Source of the DNA: Rapana venosa
Lineage: Eukaryota; Mollusca; Gastropoda; Neogastropoda; Muricidae
Reading direction: 5' to 3'
Assembly: GCA_028751875.1 (NCBI GenBank)
Contig: CM054141.1
Span: 74,491,646-74,555,645 of the forward strand
DNA length: 64,000 bases
Shown: piece by piece, positions 1 to 11,098 of the stretch
Position numbering within the stretch: position 1 is the stretch's first letter
Layout: every line of letters begins with the position of its first letter
The notes under the pieces: generated by a model
Told to the model about the DNA's origin: nothing
Databases searched by the model: none
What the model saw: only the letters and a program-made list of their open reading frames with translations
Made by a program: the position numbers and the translations under genes

Positions 1-358
1 GGAAGTGTAGGGGTATGAACTAGTGATAAAATTTTCCCATTTATCTATCACCAGCACTTTTTAAAGTTTTCCCACCCCCCTTTTACCTTGTGTGACATGT
101 GACAGGGCAGCAAGGGCAGGGAAAATTTGTGATGCGAAAAAACCTGAAAAAAGGTAGTGATTTTTTGTGTTTTGGGTCGTGTAAACTCCAAATGTTAAAA
201 AGGACATAAACATTTCTCTTTTGCAGGGTGTTTTTTGAATGAAACCAAATAAAGTTAGGTGCAATGAGTACGTCAATCATGTGATGGAACCTTTTCTGTG
301 CAAGTGAGGGAAAATATTGGGCCCAAAAACAAATTACTTCATTTTTGGATCTCTATCT
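1..358. other. no recognisable feature
   Basis: AT-rich sequence with short overlapping open frames on the minus strand that match nothing I know. I see no repeat, splice site pair or RNA gene that I can support. Confidence 0.4.
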
Positions 359-1192
359 TTTTTTTTTTTTTGCTGCCCCATCTTCGTGACGTCCCCCCTC
401 CTCTGTTTCCCCCGCCGCCTATCCATTTCCCCGCCACAACCACCCAATTTTTTATGCTATCCTCAGATCGGGGCCCCAGGGGCCAAACACTATCAGGCCG
501 CCCTGGGGCCCCCACCAGAGGGGGCCCCGCATGTGCTGGGGCATTTGGGGTTTCAGTGGTCTGTTTTTGGCAACATACGCAGGACCCACCTACTAAGCCC
601 CACTAAAGCAAATTTTGCTCAGTGCGGGGCCAACTGAGTGAGTTGCCCCCCCAAGGGGGAACCACCACAACGTCCCTCCAACACCGCCCCCCGGAACCCC
701 CAAAACCCCCAAAGGCCTTGAACAAATTACCACAGGCACAGAATGATGGGCAAACCGAATCTGAGGTCACCATGAGACCAGAGAAACTGGGACCACCGAA
801 TCAGAGGCAATTTTTTAATGCATGATGATCAATGACAATGAGGATGACGTAATTATGCTGCTGTGGAAGTGCATATGCTTTGAGACTATTTGGGACAGGG
901 TTGTACTCTACGTTACTATCTTTATATATCCCGGCGTAAACCCGGGCCGAGAGATACAGACACCTGCAGTGTTGGTCAGGTAATTTGAGCAACACTCTCA
1001 AACTCGCATCCGTTAAGTGGATGAAGCTCGACTGTGTGGTCCCAGTATTCCCACTGAGCCCACAGCACACTCACTCTGGGTCGGAGCCGGCCGGAGTCCG
1101 AAAAATCCCTATGACTCTTATGGGAATCGAACCCGCGACCTTCCAGTCCGTAACCCAAGGCACTAACCACTGTGCCATGGTGGCTGGCTGGC
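359..1192 (-). mobile_element. Long tRNA-headed SINE (family SINE-1), minus strand
   Basis: Read on the minus strand it starts at about 1,192 with a tRNA-like head: an A-box-like stretch (TGGCACAGTGGTTAGTGCC) and a B-box GGTTCGATTCCC. It runs through a long body and ends at a T run (359-371 on the plus strand), i.e. a poly(A) tail. The second copy, plus strand at 36,832-37,612, matches along the head, the 'ACCACACNGTC...CTTCATCCACTT' segment, the 'CTGAGGTCACCATGAGACC' segment and the tail, so the boundaries are supported by two copies. About 780-830 bp is long for a SINE. It could be a SINE fused to another non-autonomous element. The tRNA-like part is not a functional tRNA gene. Confidence 0.7.
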
Positions 1193-1889
1193 ATGCTCAT
1201 ATCTTATCAATTGTTCGCTTGTGTGCATTTGTCATCAATTTGTTTGTATGTGACATAGGAAATGTCACCTTTGTTGACATCCATCACATGCATCACACAC
1301 ACGAGTGCAAAGTTCAAGTCTTAAAGAAAATCTACATTCAGTTCTGCACAGAATGGTATATAACACTTACTATTTTATGCTTGAATGCAAAATACTATGT
1401 AAGATTTACTGAGGTACCCGTCTTGCACTCTTCTGTACCTCAGAAACCCCGGAATTGAAGGAAAATTGGACTGCGCCGGTTTTCCTCCTTACAGGACTGA
1501 AGGGTAGCAGGAAGCTGAGCCGGAAAACTGGCTTGCCACACTGAGAGGGTTAAAGTTATACCCTGCCATCTATAAAATTCTACCATGCAACTTGCATCCA
1601 TTTCATCTTTCCCAGCTGCTTTAGTTCACTTATCCACTTTCTGACATTCTCAACTGCAATTAGTTCAGTACTTACACTACAGACTTAACTATTTAGCTGG
1701 CGCTGTATGGAACCTGCACTGTCCACTCAGTCTGACATGCCAAAGCTTCAGTTTGGCAAAGTCTGATTAAAAAAAAAAAAAGAAATACGAGTAAGGTTCA
1801 ATCCAAGGGGAAATACTAGCTTTTAGACAATCATTTCCCTACAGGACTGCCTAAAATCATAATACATGTGAAACCGGATGTTTTGGAAC
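1193..1889. other. no recognisable gene
   Basis: Mixed unique-looking sequence. At about 1,465-1,555 a GC-richer stretch with 'CCGGTTTTCCTCC' and 'AGCCGGAAAACTGGC' ends in 'CTGAGAGGGTTAA' and could be the edge of an old repeat. A short A run lies near 1,768. No coding region is supported. Confidence 0.35.
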
Positions 1890-2455
1890 AAACCCAAATA
1901 ACATACATTACTCCTCTCTTGCGATCTCTCCACTGGCTGCCCGTGCCACAGAGAGTAAAACTATAAGATCTGTACCCTCTGTTACAAAGCCTCCATAAAA
2001 CCCGGCCTTCCTACCTCTGTGAATGTTTCAAACCCGTACACTCTTGTTCCCCCCTTTCTCTGCCCGCAGATACCTGTGCTTAATAATACCTAGATTCAAC
2101 CCAGCCACGTTGGCCATCGCTCTTCTCTGTTCTGGTCCATCGATTGAAATGATTTCTCTCTCTCTTCGCCAAAAAGCCCTACTTACATGCTTTTAAATCC
2201 AGCCTAAACACATTTATTTCAAAAACCTAAGATTCTTCCTCTTGCTTCCAATAATTTCTTCCTGCCTCAACAACCAAAGCCTCCCTGCCAAGAAGGTACA
2301 AAACCCTTTTTATATGTGTGTGGTGTGTTTATATTTGAATTTGTAATTATCTATTAACGTAGCGCACAGTAGAAATAGATGAATGAAAACCACTGAATTT
2401 TTTTTGCGAGATAAAGCGTTGTATAAATTCCATGTATTATCATTATTATTATAAA
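1890..2455 (+). mobile_element. CR1/L2-like LINE, degraded 3' end
   Basis: Broken reading frames match the C-terminal end of the reverse transcriptase ORF found in better copies here (31-35 kb, 40-41.5 kb, 44.7-46 kb): the 'LRSLHWLPV'-type segment near 1,920-1,945, and the 'GHRSLFCSGPS' and 'FKSSLNTF'-type segments near 2,115-2,215. It ends with the family's tail, 'GCGTTGTATAAATTCCATG' followed by TTATTATT repeats. Many indels and stops mark a dead 5'-truncated copy. Confidence 0.7.
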
Positions 2456-3305
2456 CTGGCAAACAAGGATGTTTTGTGGCAAATTACTATAAAAAAAAAC
2501 AAAAAATAACTGGAAGAGAAGAAAATATTTTGTGGCAAGTGACCACAAAACCCTATATACTGGGAAAGAACAAGGACGTTTTGTGGCAAATACAAAAAAC
2601 CCAAAACATACAAACCAGAAGAGAACACGGATGTTTTGTGGCAAACACAAACTAACATAAACTGGAAGAGAACAAGGATGTTTTGTGGCAAACACAAACT
2701 AACATAAACTGGAAGAGAAAGGATGTTTGTGCAAACCCCAAACTAACATAAACTGAAGAGAAACGGATGTTTGTGGCAAAACACAAACTAACATAAACGG
2801 AAGAAACACGGATGTTTTGGAAACAAAAAACTAACCATAAACTGGAAGAGAACAAGGATTTTTTGTGGAAAAAAAAACTAAATAAAGGAAGAAAAACAAG
2901 GATGTTTTGGGGCAAAAAAAAACAAACAAAATGAAGAGAACAAGGAGTTTTGTGGAAAACACAAACTAACAAAAAACGGGAAAGGGAAAAACAAGGTTTT
3001 TTTGTGGAAAACACAAATAACAAAACTGGAAGAAACAGGATTTTTTGTGGCAAAAAAAACTAACTAAACGGGAAGAGAAAAAAGGATGTTTTGTGGAAAA
3101 CAAAAACAAACAAAACGGAAAGAGAACAAGGATGTTTTGTGGAAAAAACAAAAAATAAACGGAAGAGAACAAGGATGTTTTGTGGAAAAAACAAAACTAA
3201 CAAAAACGGGAAAGAGAACAAGGTTTTTTTGGGGCAAACACAAAAACAAAATGGAAAGAAAAGGATGTTTTGTGGCAAACAAAAGAACACAAACGGGCAA
3301 GATTC
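2456..3305. repeat. 48-bp tandem repeat array
   Basis: About 17 head-to-tail units of roughly 48 bp share the core GGATGTTTTGTGGCAAACAC followed by an A-rich half. The left units (2,560-2,720) are well conserved. To the right the units lose single bases, especially G and T. The array starts exactly where the upstream LINE tail ends. The minus-strand open frames here only reflect the A-rich composition. Confidence 0.85.
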
Positions 3306-3645
3306 AGCCCATCTCTCCTTTACATCATGCAAAAAACACAGGGAGATACATTCCCTTTCTTCTTTAATCTTTTAATACACAGACATGGGATTTTACCCTA
3401 AAAAAAGGAGGACATTTTCAATAAAAAGAAAAATAAAAGAGGAACAACAAAAAGAAAAAAAAACCCCCACTGGCACTTGGGCATCACAAAAGTGAAAAAA
3501 CACTTTTGACGCCTCCATTCAAAAGCATTACACATTAGTCAAATATCTTTTCCAAACGACCTTGATTAAGACAAATTTTTTATCCATTTACATGTTTTCG
3601 TAAAAAATGACAACCCCCCCCTTTCCCCTTTTTTTTTTTTTTTTT

Positions 3646-3677
<32 letters not shown>

Positions 3678-4150
3678 GAAAGGCACTTAAACACCCAAAA
3701 GTTTCATGTAGTTTTTCTTTTCTCACTTTTGAAATGGGATGAGAAAATATGCTTTAGGAAAGTTTTTCTAATTATGTGGACAAAAATCCCGGCTGTCACA
3801 GAATTCCCAGGTGCAACCCTAAAGCTAAAAAAGGACCTGTAAAGGACCTGTTTAAAGGACTTGAAAAAGGTTCCAAGTCAATTTAACGGACCCTTTTATC
3901 AAGACTTCAAAGACTACCCAAGCCATAGCACTCGTCCTTTAAACGATCAATGTCAGCATCACTTGCTGCTTTAGTCTGTGACTGCCGTGGCTGACTCCCA
4001 GTGTCTGGAGTTGACACAAGTTCGCTGAAAGGTTAATACAGAAATTTGGGAAGAAAATGGGATTTTCCCTTTTTTAAAGGACCTTCTTCCAAATATGACT
4101 GGATTTAAACAAAATTCAAACGGTTGAAAGCTGAAAATGAAATATTTACA
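3306..4150. other. no gene; homopolymer tract
   Basis: Low-complexity A-rich sequence, then a T run directly followed by a G run (about 3,625-3,678). The rest is AT-rich with no supported coding or RNA feature. Confidence 0.5.
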
Positions 4151-4201
4151 GTGTGTGTGTATGTGTGTGTGTTGTTGTTGTGAGAAGAGAAGAGAGGGGA
4201 G

Positions 4202-4239
<38 letters not shown>

Positions 4240-4241
4240 TG

Positions 4242-4335
<94 letters not shown>

Positions 4336-4453
4336 GAGAAGGTGATGTGTGAGAGAGAGAGAGAGAATGATAATGACAAATTCTTTTTTTCGAGGATAAT
4401 GAATAAGCACCCATATGCTTTTTTACATCCAGTAAAGAGAAAGAGAGGGGGAG

Positions 4454-4527
<74 letters not shown>

Positions 4528-4552
4528 GAGAGAGAGAGAGAGAGAGAGAGGT
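4151..4552. repeat. (GT)n and (GA)n microsatellites
   Basis: A short GT tract (4,151-4,180) is followed by two long GA tracts (about 4,198-4,366 and 4,445-4,552) separated by about 80 bp. The long frames with SLSLSL or ERERER peptides are products of the dinucleotide repeat. Confidence 0.95.
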
Positions 4553-5057
4553 GGAAGATGGTAGAGGAAAGTTCAGCTCTGTGACAGACAACTGCCAGAG
4601 GCCTGTTTTAAAGGCTTAAAATAAGATAAACCCCAGAGAAGTGAGGAAGAAAGAGGGTGACAGTCAACAGGTCATCATGTCTGGCCAGCCACTGAGCACT
4701 GCCAGTGAGGACAGCTCAACACCCCTACCAAATGTCTCCTTCCCTCTTCCTACCACCCCCTTCACCCCTCTGCTTTAGCTAAAGTTGCTGATCCCTCCCT
4801 TTCCTGACACCCATACCCAGTGTTGTTGGTACTCTGCAGTGGCTTCTATAACCCCCCCCCCACCCCTTCCCTACTCAAAATCCCCTACTCGATGTATGAT
4901 ACTGGGAACATCTAAGCATTTGTTTAGTGGGGGGATGTCTGATTTTCAAGCCGTTTCAAGAAGTGGGGTCCCCAAAGCTGATACAGACCTTCCCCTGACT
5001 GCTGGTACTGCTACAGGAACGGAAGTGATGGTGCTGGCAAACTATTCACTAGATCTA
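4553..5057. other. no recognisable gene
   Basis: A 113-codon plus-strand frame starts at 4,785, but it contains a proline run from a C tract and runs into a segment repeated at 6.4 kb. I cannot support it as a gene. Confidence 0.4.
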
Positions 5058-5195
5058 GTTTTCATAGATACAGATGCAAAGGAAGAATTAAAAAAAAAGT
5101 CACATTACATCTGGTGTATGCCTTGAACTGTCTCATTTTCCTGTGTCTCTCTGTCTTAGCATGCTGCCCTAGAGCACTTTTGCTCATTGATGTAG
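5058..5195 (+). repeat. direct repeat, copy 1
   Basis: This 138-bp segment, starting TTTTCATAGATACAGATGCA and containing CATGCTGCCCTAGAGCAC, recurs with small differences at 6,391-6,527. In both places a copy of SINE-2 follows. This suggests local duplication of an older SINE-containing segment. Confidence 0.8.
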
Positions 5196-5271
5196 ACTAA
5201 GCTTCGATGACACCAATCACGCTTTACACTAGTTAGATCTAGATTATATTTTCTTTATTGAACCCATTCAC

Positions 5272-5605
5272 AGGAAGGAAGGTGGCAGGATGGTTAAGAC
5301 GTTTGCCTGCCAAAAATAAACTGTGAGGTTCTGGGTTCGATTCCCAGCCTCGCCCTTTTTTCCCAGTTTGATAAAAAAATCGAACTGAATATCAAAAGTC
5401 CTTCGGATGAGACTATAAACTGAGGCCCCGTGTGTGAACGCATGAAGAACATCTTACGCACACGTTAAATCCTGTTTCGCTTTTCGAAAGAGTACGCCAT
5501 TGTGTGCTGGTGGGCACAGATGACAAAATTTACAAAACCGCATACACACGGGGACTGAATGTAAAAAGCACACAGTGCTTATTCCATTATCCTCGATATA
5601 AAAAA
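5272..5605 (+). mobile_element. tRNA-derived SINE (family SINE-2), full length
   Basis: The head carries an A-box-like GGCAGGATGGTTAAGACG and a B-box GGTTCGATTCCC at about 5,333-5,344. The body (CGGATGAGACTATAAACTGAGG ... CACGTTAAATCCTG ... GTGGGCACAGATGACAAAAT) ends with CTTATTCCATTATCCTCGATATAAA. The same body or tail recurs at 6,528, 30,946, 34,901, 37,710, 38,789 and 60,425, which fixes the family. It is the most complete copy in the window. The head would be an internal RNA polymerase III promoter by analogy with other tRNA SINEs. Confidence 0.85.
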
Positions 5606-5690
5606 AAGAAGTCATCTGAGCGCTTTGATTTGTTGCTTTACAAGATTCAGCGCTATATAATATCCATACATTATTATTATTATTATTAAT
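5606..5690 (+). mobile_element. CR1/L2-like LINE tail joined to the SINE
   Basis: The segment GAGCGCTTTGATTTGTTGCT ... TTCAGCGCTATATAATATCC plus ATT repeats is the 3' tail of the L2-like family (compare about 45,900-45,985). It follows the SINE-2 tail directly. The same pairing occurs at about 35,160-35,284. Confidence 0.75.
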
Positions 5691-6390
5691 CCTAGGCAGT
5701 TAACCAGGTATCTTGGAAACATTGGCATTTTGATTTTCTGAGCACTTAAACGAAAATTATCTTCTGGTCTGTCTACACAGTATCTCTTAGAAAGAAAAAG
5801 ATCAAGAAAGAACAGGTCATAAAAGAATTTTAACTTTGAATATTGAGACATGCAGCATATACCAAAGTTACTGATCAGCGCTGTTCATTAAGTTAGCAAG
5901 TTCACAAACGCCCACGTTAAAGACCTACATTTTATTAAATCAAGAAAGCTTCCTTTTTACAGATCTTGTCATTTCTTGCCCACAGAGCGTGAAATGTGCA
6001 ATGATGAGAGAGAATGTTAGAAAAAAATAATGGACTGGGTACAATGCTGCGATAGGGCCTAGCCTAGTTAGCACCATGTCTAAACCACTGCAAATGCCAC
6101 GATTTGACGTCTGCTACCAACTTTGCAACTTAGTGTCTGGACTGTGTTGAGCTAGGAAAGCCAAGACACAATCTAAAATTTGTCTCTAGCAGAGGACCTG
6201 ATGTTAAAAGAGGAACAACTTGCTGAGGCCTAGGACTTTAAAGTCCTTGAAGTGTTTTACTAATCATCTTGGCAAGGTCGCTGAGCTCATTCATGCTCTG
6301 AAAACTATGTCAGTGACGTAAAACTTGATAACATATGATATAAGGGGAAAAAACCCATTACTACTGTCACCTCATTTTCATAATAAGACA
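5691..6390. other. no recognisable feature
   Basis: Unique-looking sequence without supported exons or repeats. Confidence 0.4.
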
Positions 6391-6527
6391 TTTTCATAGA
6401 TACAGATGCAAAGGAAGAATTTTAAAAAAGTCACATTACATCTGGTGATGTCTTGAACTGTATCTCATTTTCCTGTATCTCTCTGTCTTAGCATGCTGCC
6501 CTAGAGCACTTTGCTCATTGATGAGAT
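6391..6527 (+). repeat. direct repeat, copy 2
   Basis: Second copy of the segment at 5,058-5,195, sharing CATGCTGCCCTAGAGCAC. It joins the SINE-2 body at 'GATGA' and lacks the flank and tRNA head present after copy 1. Confidence 0.8.
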
Positions 6528-6745
6528 GAAAAAGTCCTTTGGATGAGACTATAAACCGAGGTCCCGTGTGCAAATGCATGCAGAACATCTTGCGCACATG
6601 TTAAATCCTGTTCCACTGTTCGTAAGAGTAGGTCATTGTGTGCCGGTGGGAACAGATGACAAATTTACAAAACCGCATACAGACTGGGATTGGATGTAAA
6701 AAAGCACATAAGTGCTTATTCCATTATCCTCGATATAAAGTAATT
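6528..6745 (+). mobile_element. SINE-2 copy without head
   Basis: It starts in the SINE-2 body (AAGTCCTTTGGATGAGACTA) and ends with ATTCCATTATCCTCGATATA and an AATAA-rich tail. The tRNA-like head is absent. Confidence 0.85.
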
Positions 6746-6797
6746 AAATAAAATAAAATAAAAGTTCAAGTGACCACCTCAAGTGCACCAGCGGTCG

Positions 6798-6823
6798 GCC
6801 TAGCCTAGCCTAGCCTAGCCTAG
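6798..6823. repeat. (CCTAG)n pentanucleotide repeat
   Basis: About five perfect CCTAG units. It is not a telomere-type TTAGGG repeat. Confidence 0.9.
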
Positions 6824-6861
6824 CGTCCTCTTTCCACTTGTCATTAGCCTGTCTGGCAGTT

Positions 6862-7925
6862 GAGGTGTCCTGTAGGACACAGAGGTTTGTGTTAGCAACA
6901 CTATGAATGTCCTTGTAGGACACAGAGGTTTGTGTTATCAACACTATGAATGTCCTTGTAGGACACAGAGGTTTGTGTTATCAACACTATGAATGTCCTT
7001 GTAGGACACAGAAGTTTGTGTTATCAACACTGTGAATGTCCTTGTAGGACACAGAGGTTTGTGTTATCAACACTATGAATGTCCTTGTAGGACAGAGTGG
7101 TTACAACATGAATGCCTTGTAGGACACAGAAGTTTGTGTTATCAACACTGTGAATGTCCTTGTAGGACACAGAAGTTTGTGTTATCAACACTGTGAATGT
7201 CCTTGTAGGACACAGAAGTTTGTGTTATCAACACTATGAATGTCCTTGTAGGACACAGAGGTTTGTGTTATCAACACTATGAATGTCCTTGTAGGACACA
7301 GAAGTCTGTGTTATCAACACTATGAATGTCCTTGTAGGACACAGAGGTTTGTGTTATCAAAACTATGAATGTCCTTGTAGGACACAGAAGTTTGTGTTAT
7401 CAAAACTATGAATGTCCTTGTAGGACACAGAGGTTTGTGTTATCAAAACTATGAATGTCCTTGTAGGACACAGAGGTTTGTGTTATCAACACTATGAATG
7501 TCCTTGTAGGACACAGAAGTTTGTGCTATCAACACTATGAATGTCCTTGTAGGACACAGCAGTTTTGTGCTTATCAACACTATGAATGTCCTTGTAGGAC
7601 ACAGAAGTTTGTGTTATCAACACTATGAATGTCCTTGTAGGACACAGAAGTTTGTGCTATCAACACTATGAATGTCCTTGTAGGACACAGAAGTTTGTGT
7701 TATCAACACTATGAATGTCCTTGTAGGACACAGAAGTTTGTGCTATCAACACTATGAATGTCCTTGTAGGACACAGAAGTTTGTGCTATCAACACTATGA
7801 ATGTCCTTGTAGGACACAGAGGTTTGTGCTATCAAAACTATGAATGTCCTTGTAGGACACAGAGTTTGTGTTATCAAACTATGAATGTCCTTGTAGGACA
7901 CAGAGTTTGTGTTATCAAAACTAAT
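6862..7925. repeat. 43-bp tandem repeat array with palindromic core
   Basis: About 24 units of 43 bp. Each carries TGTCCTTGTAGGACA, a 6-bp inverted repeat (TGTCCT/AGGACA) around a 3-nt loop, then CAGAGGTTTGTGTTATCAAC. Variation is confined to a few sites (GAGG/GAAG, GTTA/GCTA, AACACT/AAAACT). One unit near 7,095 is shortened. High uniformity points to recent expansion or ongoing homogenisation. Confidence 0.95.
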
Positions 7926-9172
7926 AATGACTATTGTTATTTTCTATTTAGCGATGATTGATTATCTTTATTCCCAAGGATGACAGAAAAGTAATGAAAT
8001 ACTTGTTATTATCCGGCCCTGCCCTGAGTAGGGACGCTCATTAATAATGACAACCGATAATTTTCAGTTTAAAAAACAACAACTGAAAGAGGGCAGGGGA
8101 GTTACACAGACAGGCATGGAGTGGGGTGGGGGTGGAATTCGTGGCTATAGATCTAGATCTACTCTTGTTTTATGGGCCGCTAATCGAGAACACACTGTCA
8201 AGTATGATGCACTTCAACGCAGTATTTGGCACACGGCCTCCCCAGCTTCTTGAACGAGCTGTCCTAGCAAAGATGAGTTTGAGAACAATGGCACTTGAGG
8301 ATTCTGGGCAACCTGCGATGATACACTGGTATTCAATCATCATCTACCAATTCTTCCTTCTTTTGATTTTGGGTACTTTCTTTTAGCCACAGACTTTGTG
8401 TCAATCAAAGGCTTTCACTCAAACACTGACTTGTCCATTTGGGAGCTAAAACATTTCCATTTCCTTGGCAGCTAGTGAAGATATTTTGATCAGTGCTCAA
8501 TAATTTATTCTCTTCTTCAGTACATATTCATTGCATTTTCCCCCTCTTCTACATGCAAAGTTTGACCCAGATACTGTAGTTGTTATGTGGCACATAAAGA
8601 TGGTATTGATTTTAATCAATTTGTAGAACTAAAACACTTAATTTGCAATGATCACACTCCCACTATAACAGTCACCTCTTCCTGATAGGCCTAATGGCTG
8701 AAGTGGACCTCAGGAGTCCTTGGGAACCTGTCAACTTTGACCTCAGAATGAAGTAATTTTTGATAGGTTAAAGCTTCCTCAATCTCGTTTTGCATTCAGA
8801 AAATGTCTGCATGTTCCTAAAGTGACATCAGAATGTAGGTCAAAGTTCTGAACTTTTGCAGCCAATGCGCTTTCTCTGATCGTTTTGACTCCTGTTTAAA
8901 TGAATTTAATGTTCTGTGGACAGGAAACTTAAAAATGGCGCACAATGGAATTTCAATAAAGCAGAAAAGGGATCGCAGTTCTCAAAAGTGAGAATCAAAT
9001 GTGTACAAAGTGTACACTTTCAGCCAATCTCTTTCCTCCTGTCGTTTACTGCGTCAAAATGAAATTTTTTTCTGTCTGACATTCGACAACATAAAAAAAT
9101 GGCGATCAACTGGTAAATATTCAATATAAAAAGCAAGGAATGAAATTAGCTCCTACTGCACAATCTCAAAGC
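7926..9172. other. no recognisable gene
   Basis: Unique-looking AT-rich sequence. An 86-codon plus-strand frame (8,126-8,386) matches nothing I know. No convincing exon borders or repeats are seen. Confidence 0.4.
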
Positions 9173-9700
9173 AAACACATGGCGATACAACTGTTCAGCT
9201 CTCTCTCTATATGTCTGTCTTCTACATCATATACACAACACATGGTGATACAACTGTTCAGCTCTCTCTCTATATGTCTGTCTTCTACATCATATACACA
9301 ACACATGGTGATACAACTGTTCAGTTCTCTCTGTCTTCTACATCACGTACACAACACATGGCGATACAACTGTTCAGCTCTCTCTATCTGTCTATCACAC
9401 ACAATCACATGGCATACAACTGTTCAGCTCTATCTCTCAGTCTATCACACACAATGTGACACATGGCAATACATCTGTTCAGCTCTATCTCTCTGTCTAT
9501 CACACACAATGTGACACATGGCAATACATCTGTTCAGCTCTATCTCTCTGGCTATCACACACAATGTGACACATGGCAATACAACTGTTCAGCTCTATCT
9601 CTCTGGCTATCACACACAATGTGACACATGGCAATACAACTGTTCAGCTCTATCTCTCTGTCTATCACACACAATGTGACACATGGCGATACAACTGTCA
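9173..9700. repeat. 55-63-bp tandem repeat array
   Basis: Nine to ten units share ACACATGGCGATACAACTGT TCAGCTCT. The first units are spaced 63 bp apart (9,175, 9,238, 9,301), then 53 bp, and the later ones about 55 bp with the end changed to ATCACACACAATGTG. So a 63-bp form and a 55-bp form lie in two blocks. Confidence 0.9.
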
Positions 9701-9842
9701 GGCCTATTTCTCTGTTTATACAACAAAAACAGGAATGACATATCATGCATAGTACCACACACCTGTCCCTTTCCCGCCTATCTGTGTCAAGACAGACCGG
9801 CATGCCAACCACAACCACAAGACCCTGGTCCACGGTCAGTCA

Positions 9843-9955
9843 GCAATGAACAGGGATAAATGCACACGCAGTGGTGATCAGGAAATAACTGACATTTGTA
9901 GTGAAACAGGAATAAATGCACACGCAGTAGTGATCAGGAATGAAGTGACATGCAG
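9843..9955. repeat. two-copy tandem duplication (about 58 bp)
   Basis: The motif ATAAATGCACACGCAGT followed by GTGATCAGGAA occurs twice in direct order. Confidence 0.8.
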
Positions 9956-11098
9956 CAGAAAACAAATGTGCACAGCTGCCAACTCTGAGACTCAAAAATA
10001 GGAAACCTGGTGGGGGGTGGGTTCGAGAGGGGGACATAGCCCCCTCTCCTGTAAAAGTGGGGGTCAGGGGGCTGTGCCCCCTGAAGCTGAAGCACTTTTT
10101 ATATTTAGACAAGCAAATTTCTCATCTCCTGAAATGAAAACCACAATAAATTTGTTTAAAAAACCCACCAAAAAAATTACCATCCTTTAAACAAACCCTA
10201 TTGACAGATTAAACCCAGACTGAGTGGATAGAAATTCTGGTCTAAATTGCCAATAAAAAAGGAGATTTCTTCTTGTCTAAATTTAACACTTTGACAGTTC
10301 ACTTGGCCCCGCCCCTCTGGCCCTGGGGCAGCGAAAAACACAAGCCCCAAAAAAAATAGGAAAGAAGAAAAAAATTACCTCAACCCTTTCTCCCCCAAAA
10401 AAAACAAACAAAATCTATAAAAAAAGCAATGTGTTCTGTACATCTCTGAAGCGGGTAAACCATTTTTTTTTCACTTTGGGGGGTTGTGACTTTTCTTTTT
10501 TCCCGAAGCTGGCTGAGTTCTGCTGGAAGCAAAAACCATGACGTTTCCTTTGCCGCCCTCTATGTTTTAGCATGTCTTGCTGAGGGGGCCCCCTTTTGGG
10601 CTGGTGGTGGGGTTTTTCGACCTGGTGAACGCCCTCACAACGGGCTTTTCTGTGAGGCAGGGCAGGATCCCCAAAGCTTGAGCCAGTCTGTCAAGGCCCA
10701 AAATGCCAAAGGTTTTTCTTTGGGCCCGAAAAACCCCCTTTGGCTTCTCTTTCCCAAATTACAGACAGTTGTGGAATTAAAACAGTGGTAGCTGTTTACT
10801 TGGCTGTGTTCTGACGTTTTCCTGTCTGTTGAAGAAACCCAAAAGGAAAATTTTTTGATGAAAAATGTACGTCCTCCCCTTTTGAATGACAGCTTTTAGT
10901 GGTTTAGAAACCCGTGCAGAAATTTGAACAGGGTCCCCGGGGGGAAATCTAAAAAGTGGGTCCCGGGTGCAATGTAGTACCCCGACAGTCTGGAAAACTT
11001 CAGCCGAACGGGAGGTGGCGAGTTTTTAAGAGCAGAGGTTTTGCCCCAAAAAAAAGTCATTGCTTCTTTTTGCTTTTTTTCTTGCTTTTTAATCAATG
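9956..11098. other. unassigned stretch with two perfect hairpins
   Basis: No gene is supported. Two perfect inverted repeats sit at 10,025-10,048 (GAGAGGGGG, 6-nt loop, CCCCCTCTC) and 10,065-10,083 (CAGGGGG, 5-nt loop, CCCCCTG). From 10,120 to 11,090 there are many homopolymer runs. Minus-strand frames near 10,900-11,050 look partly protein-like (SRLSGYYIAPGTHF) but I cannot assign them. Confidence 0.45.

Noticed and set aside
61..280. Minus-strand ORFs of 65-71 codons
   Set aside because: No recognisable domain, no coding-like composition and no splice context.
5272..5360. tRNA gene
   Set aside because: Only A- and B-box-like parts are present and no closed cloverleaf can be drawn. It continues into a dispersed SINE body. 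The same applies to 36,832, 44,373, 1,192, 47,540 and 60,150.
6798..6823. Telomeric repeat
   Set aside because: The unit is CCTAG, not TTAGGG, and only five copies occur.
6862..7925. CRISPR-like array (regular repeats with a palindromic core)
   Set aside because: The whole 43-bp unit is repeated with no unique spacers, and the window is clearly eukaryotic.
10486..10791. 101-codon ORF in the 10.5-kb region
   Set aside because: Lies in homopolymer-rich sequence. Neither strand gives a known motif and the frame depends on uncertain run lengths.
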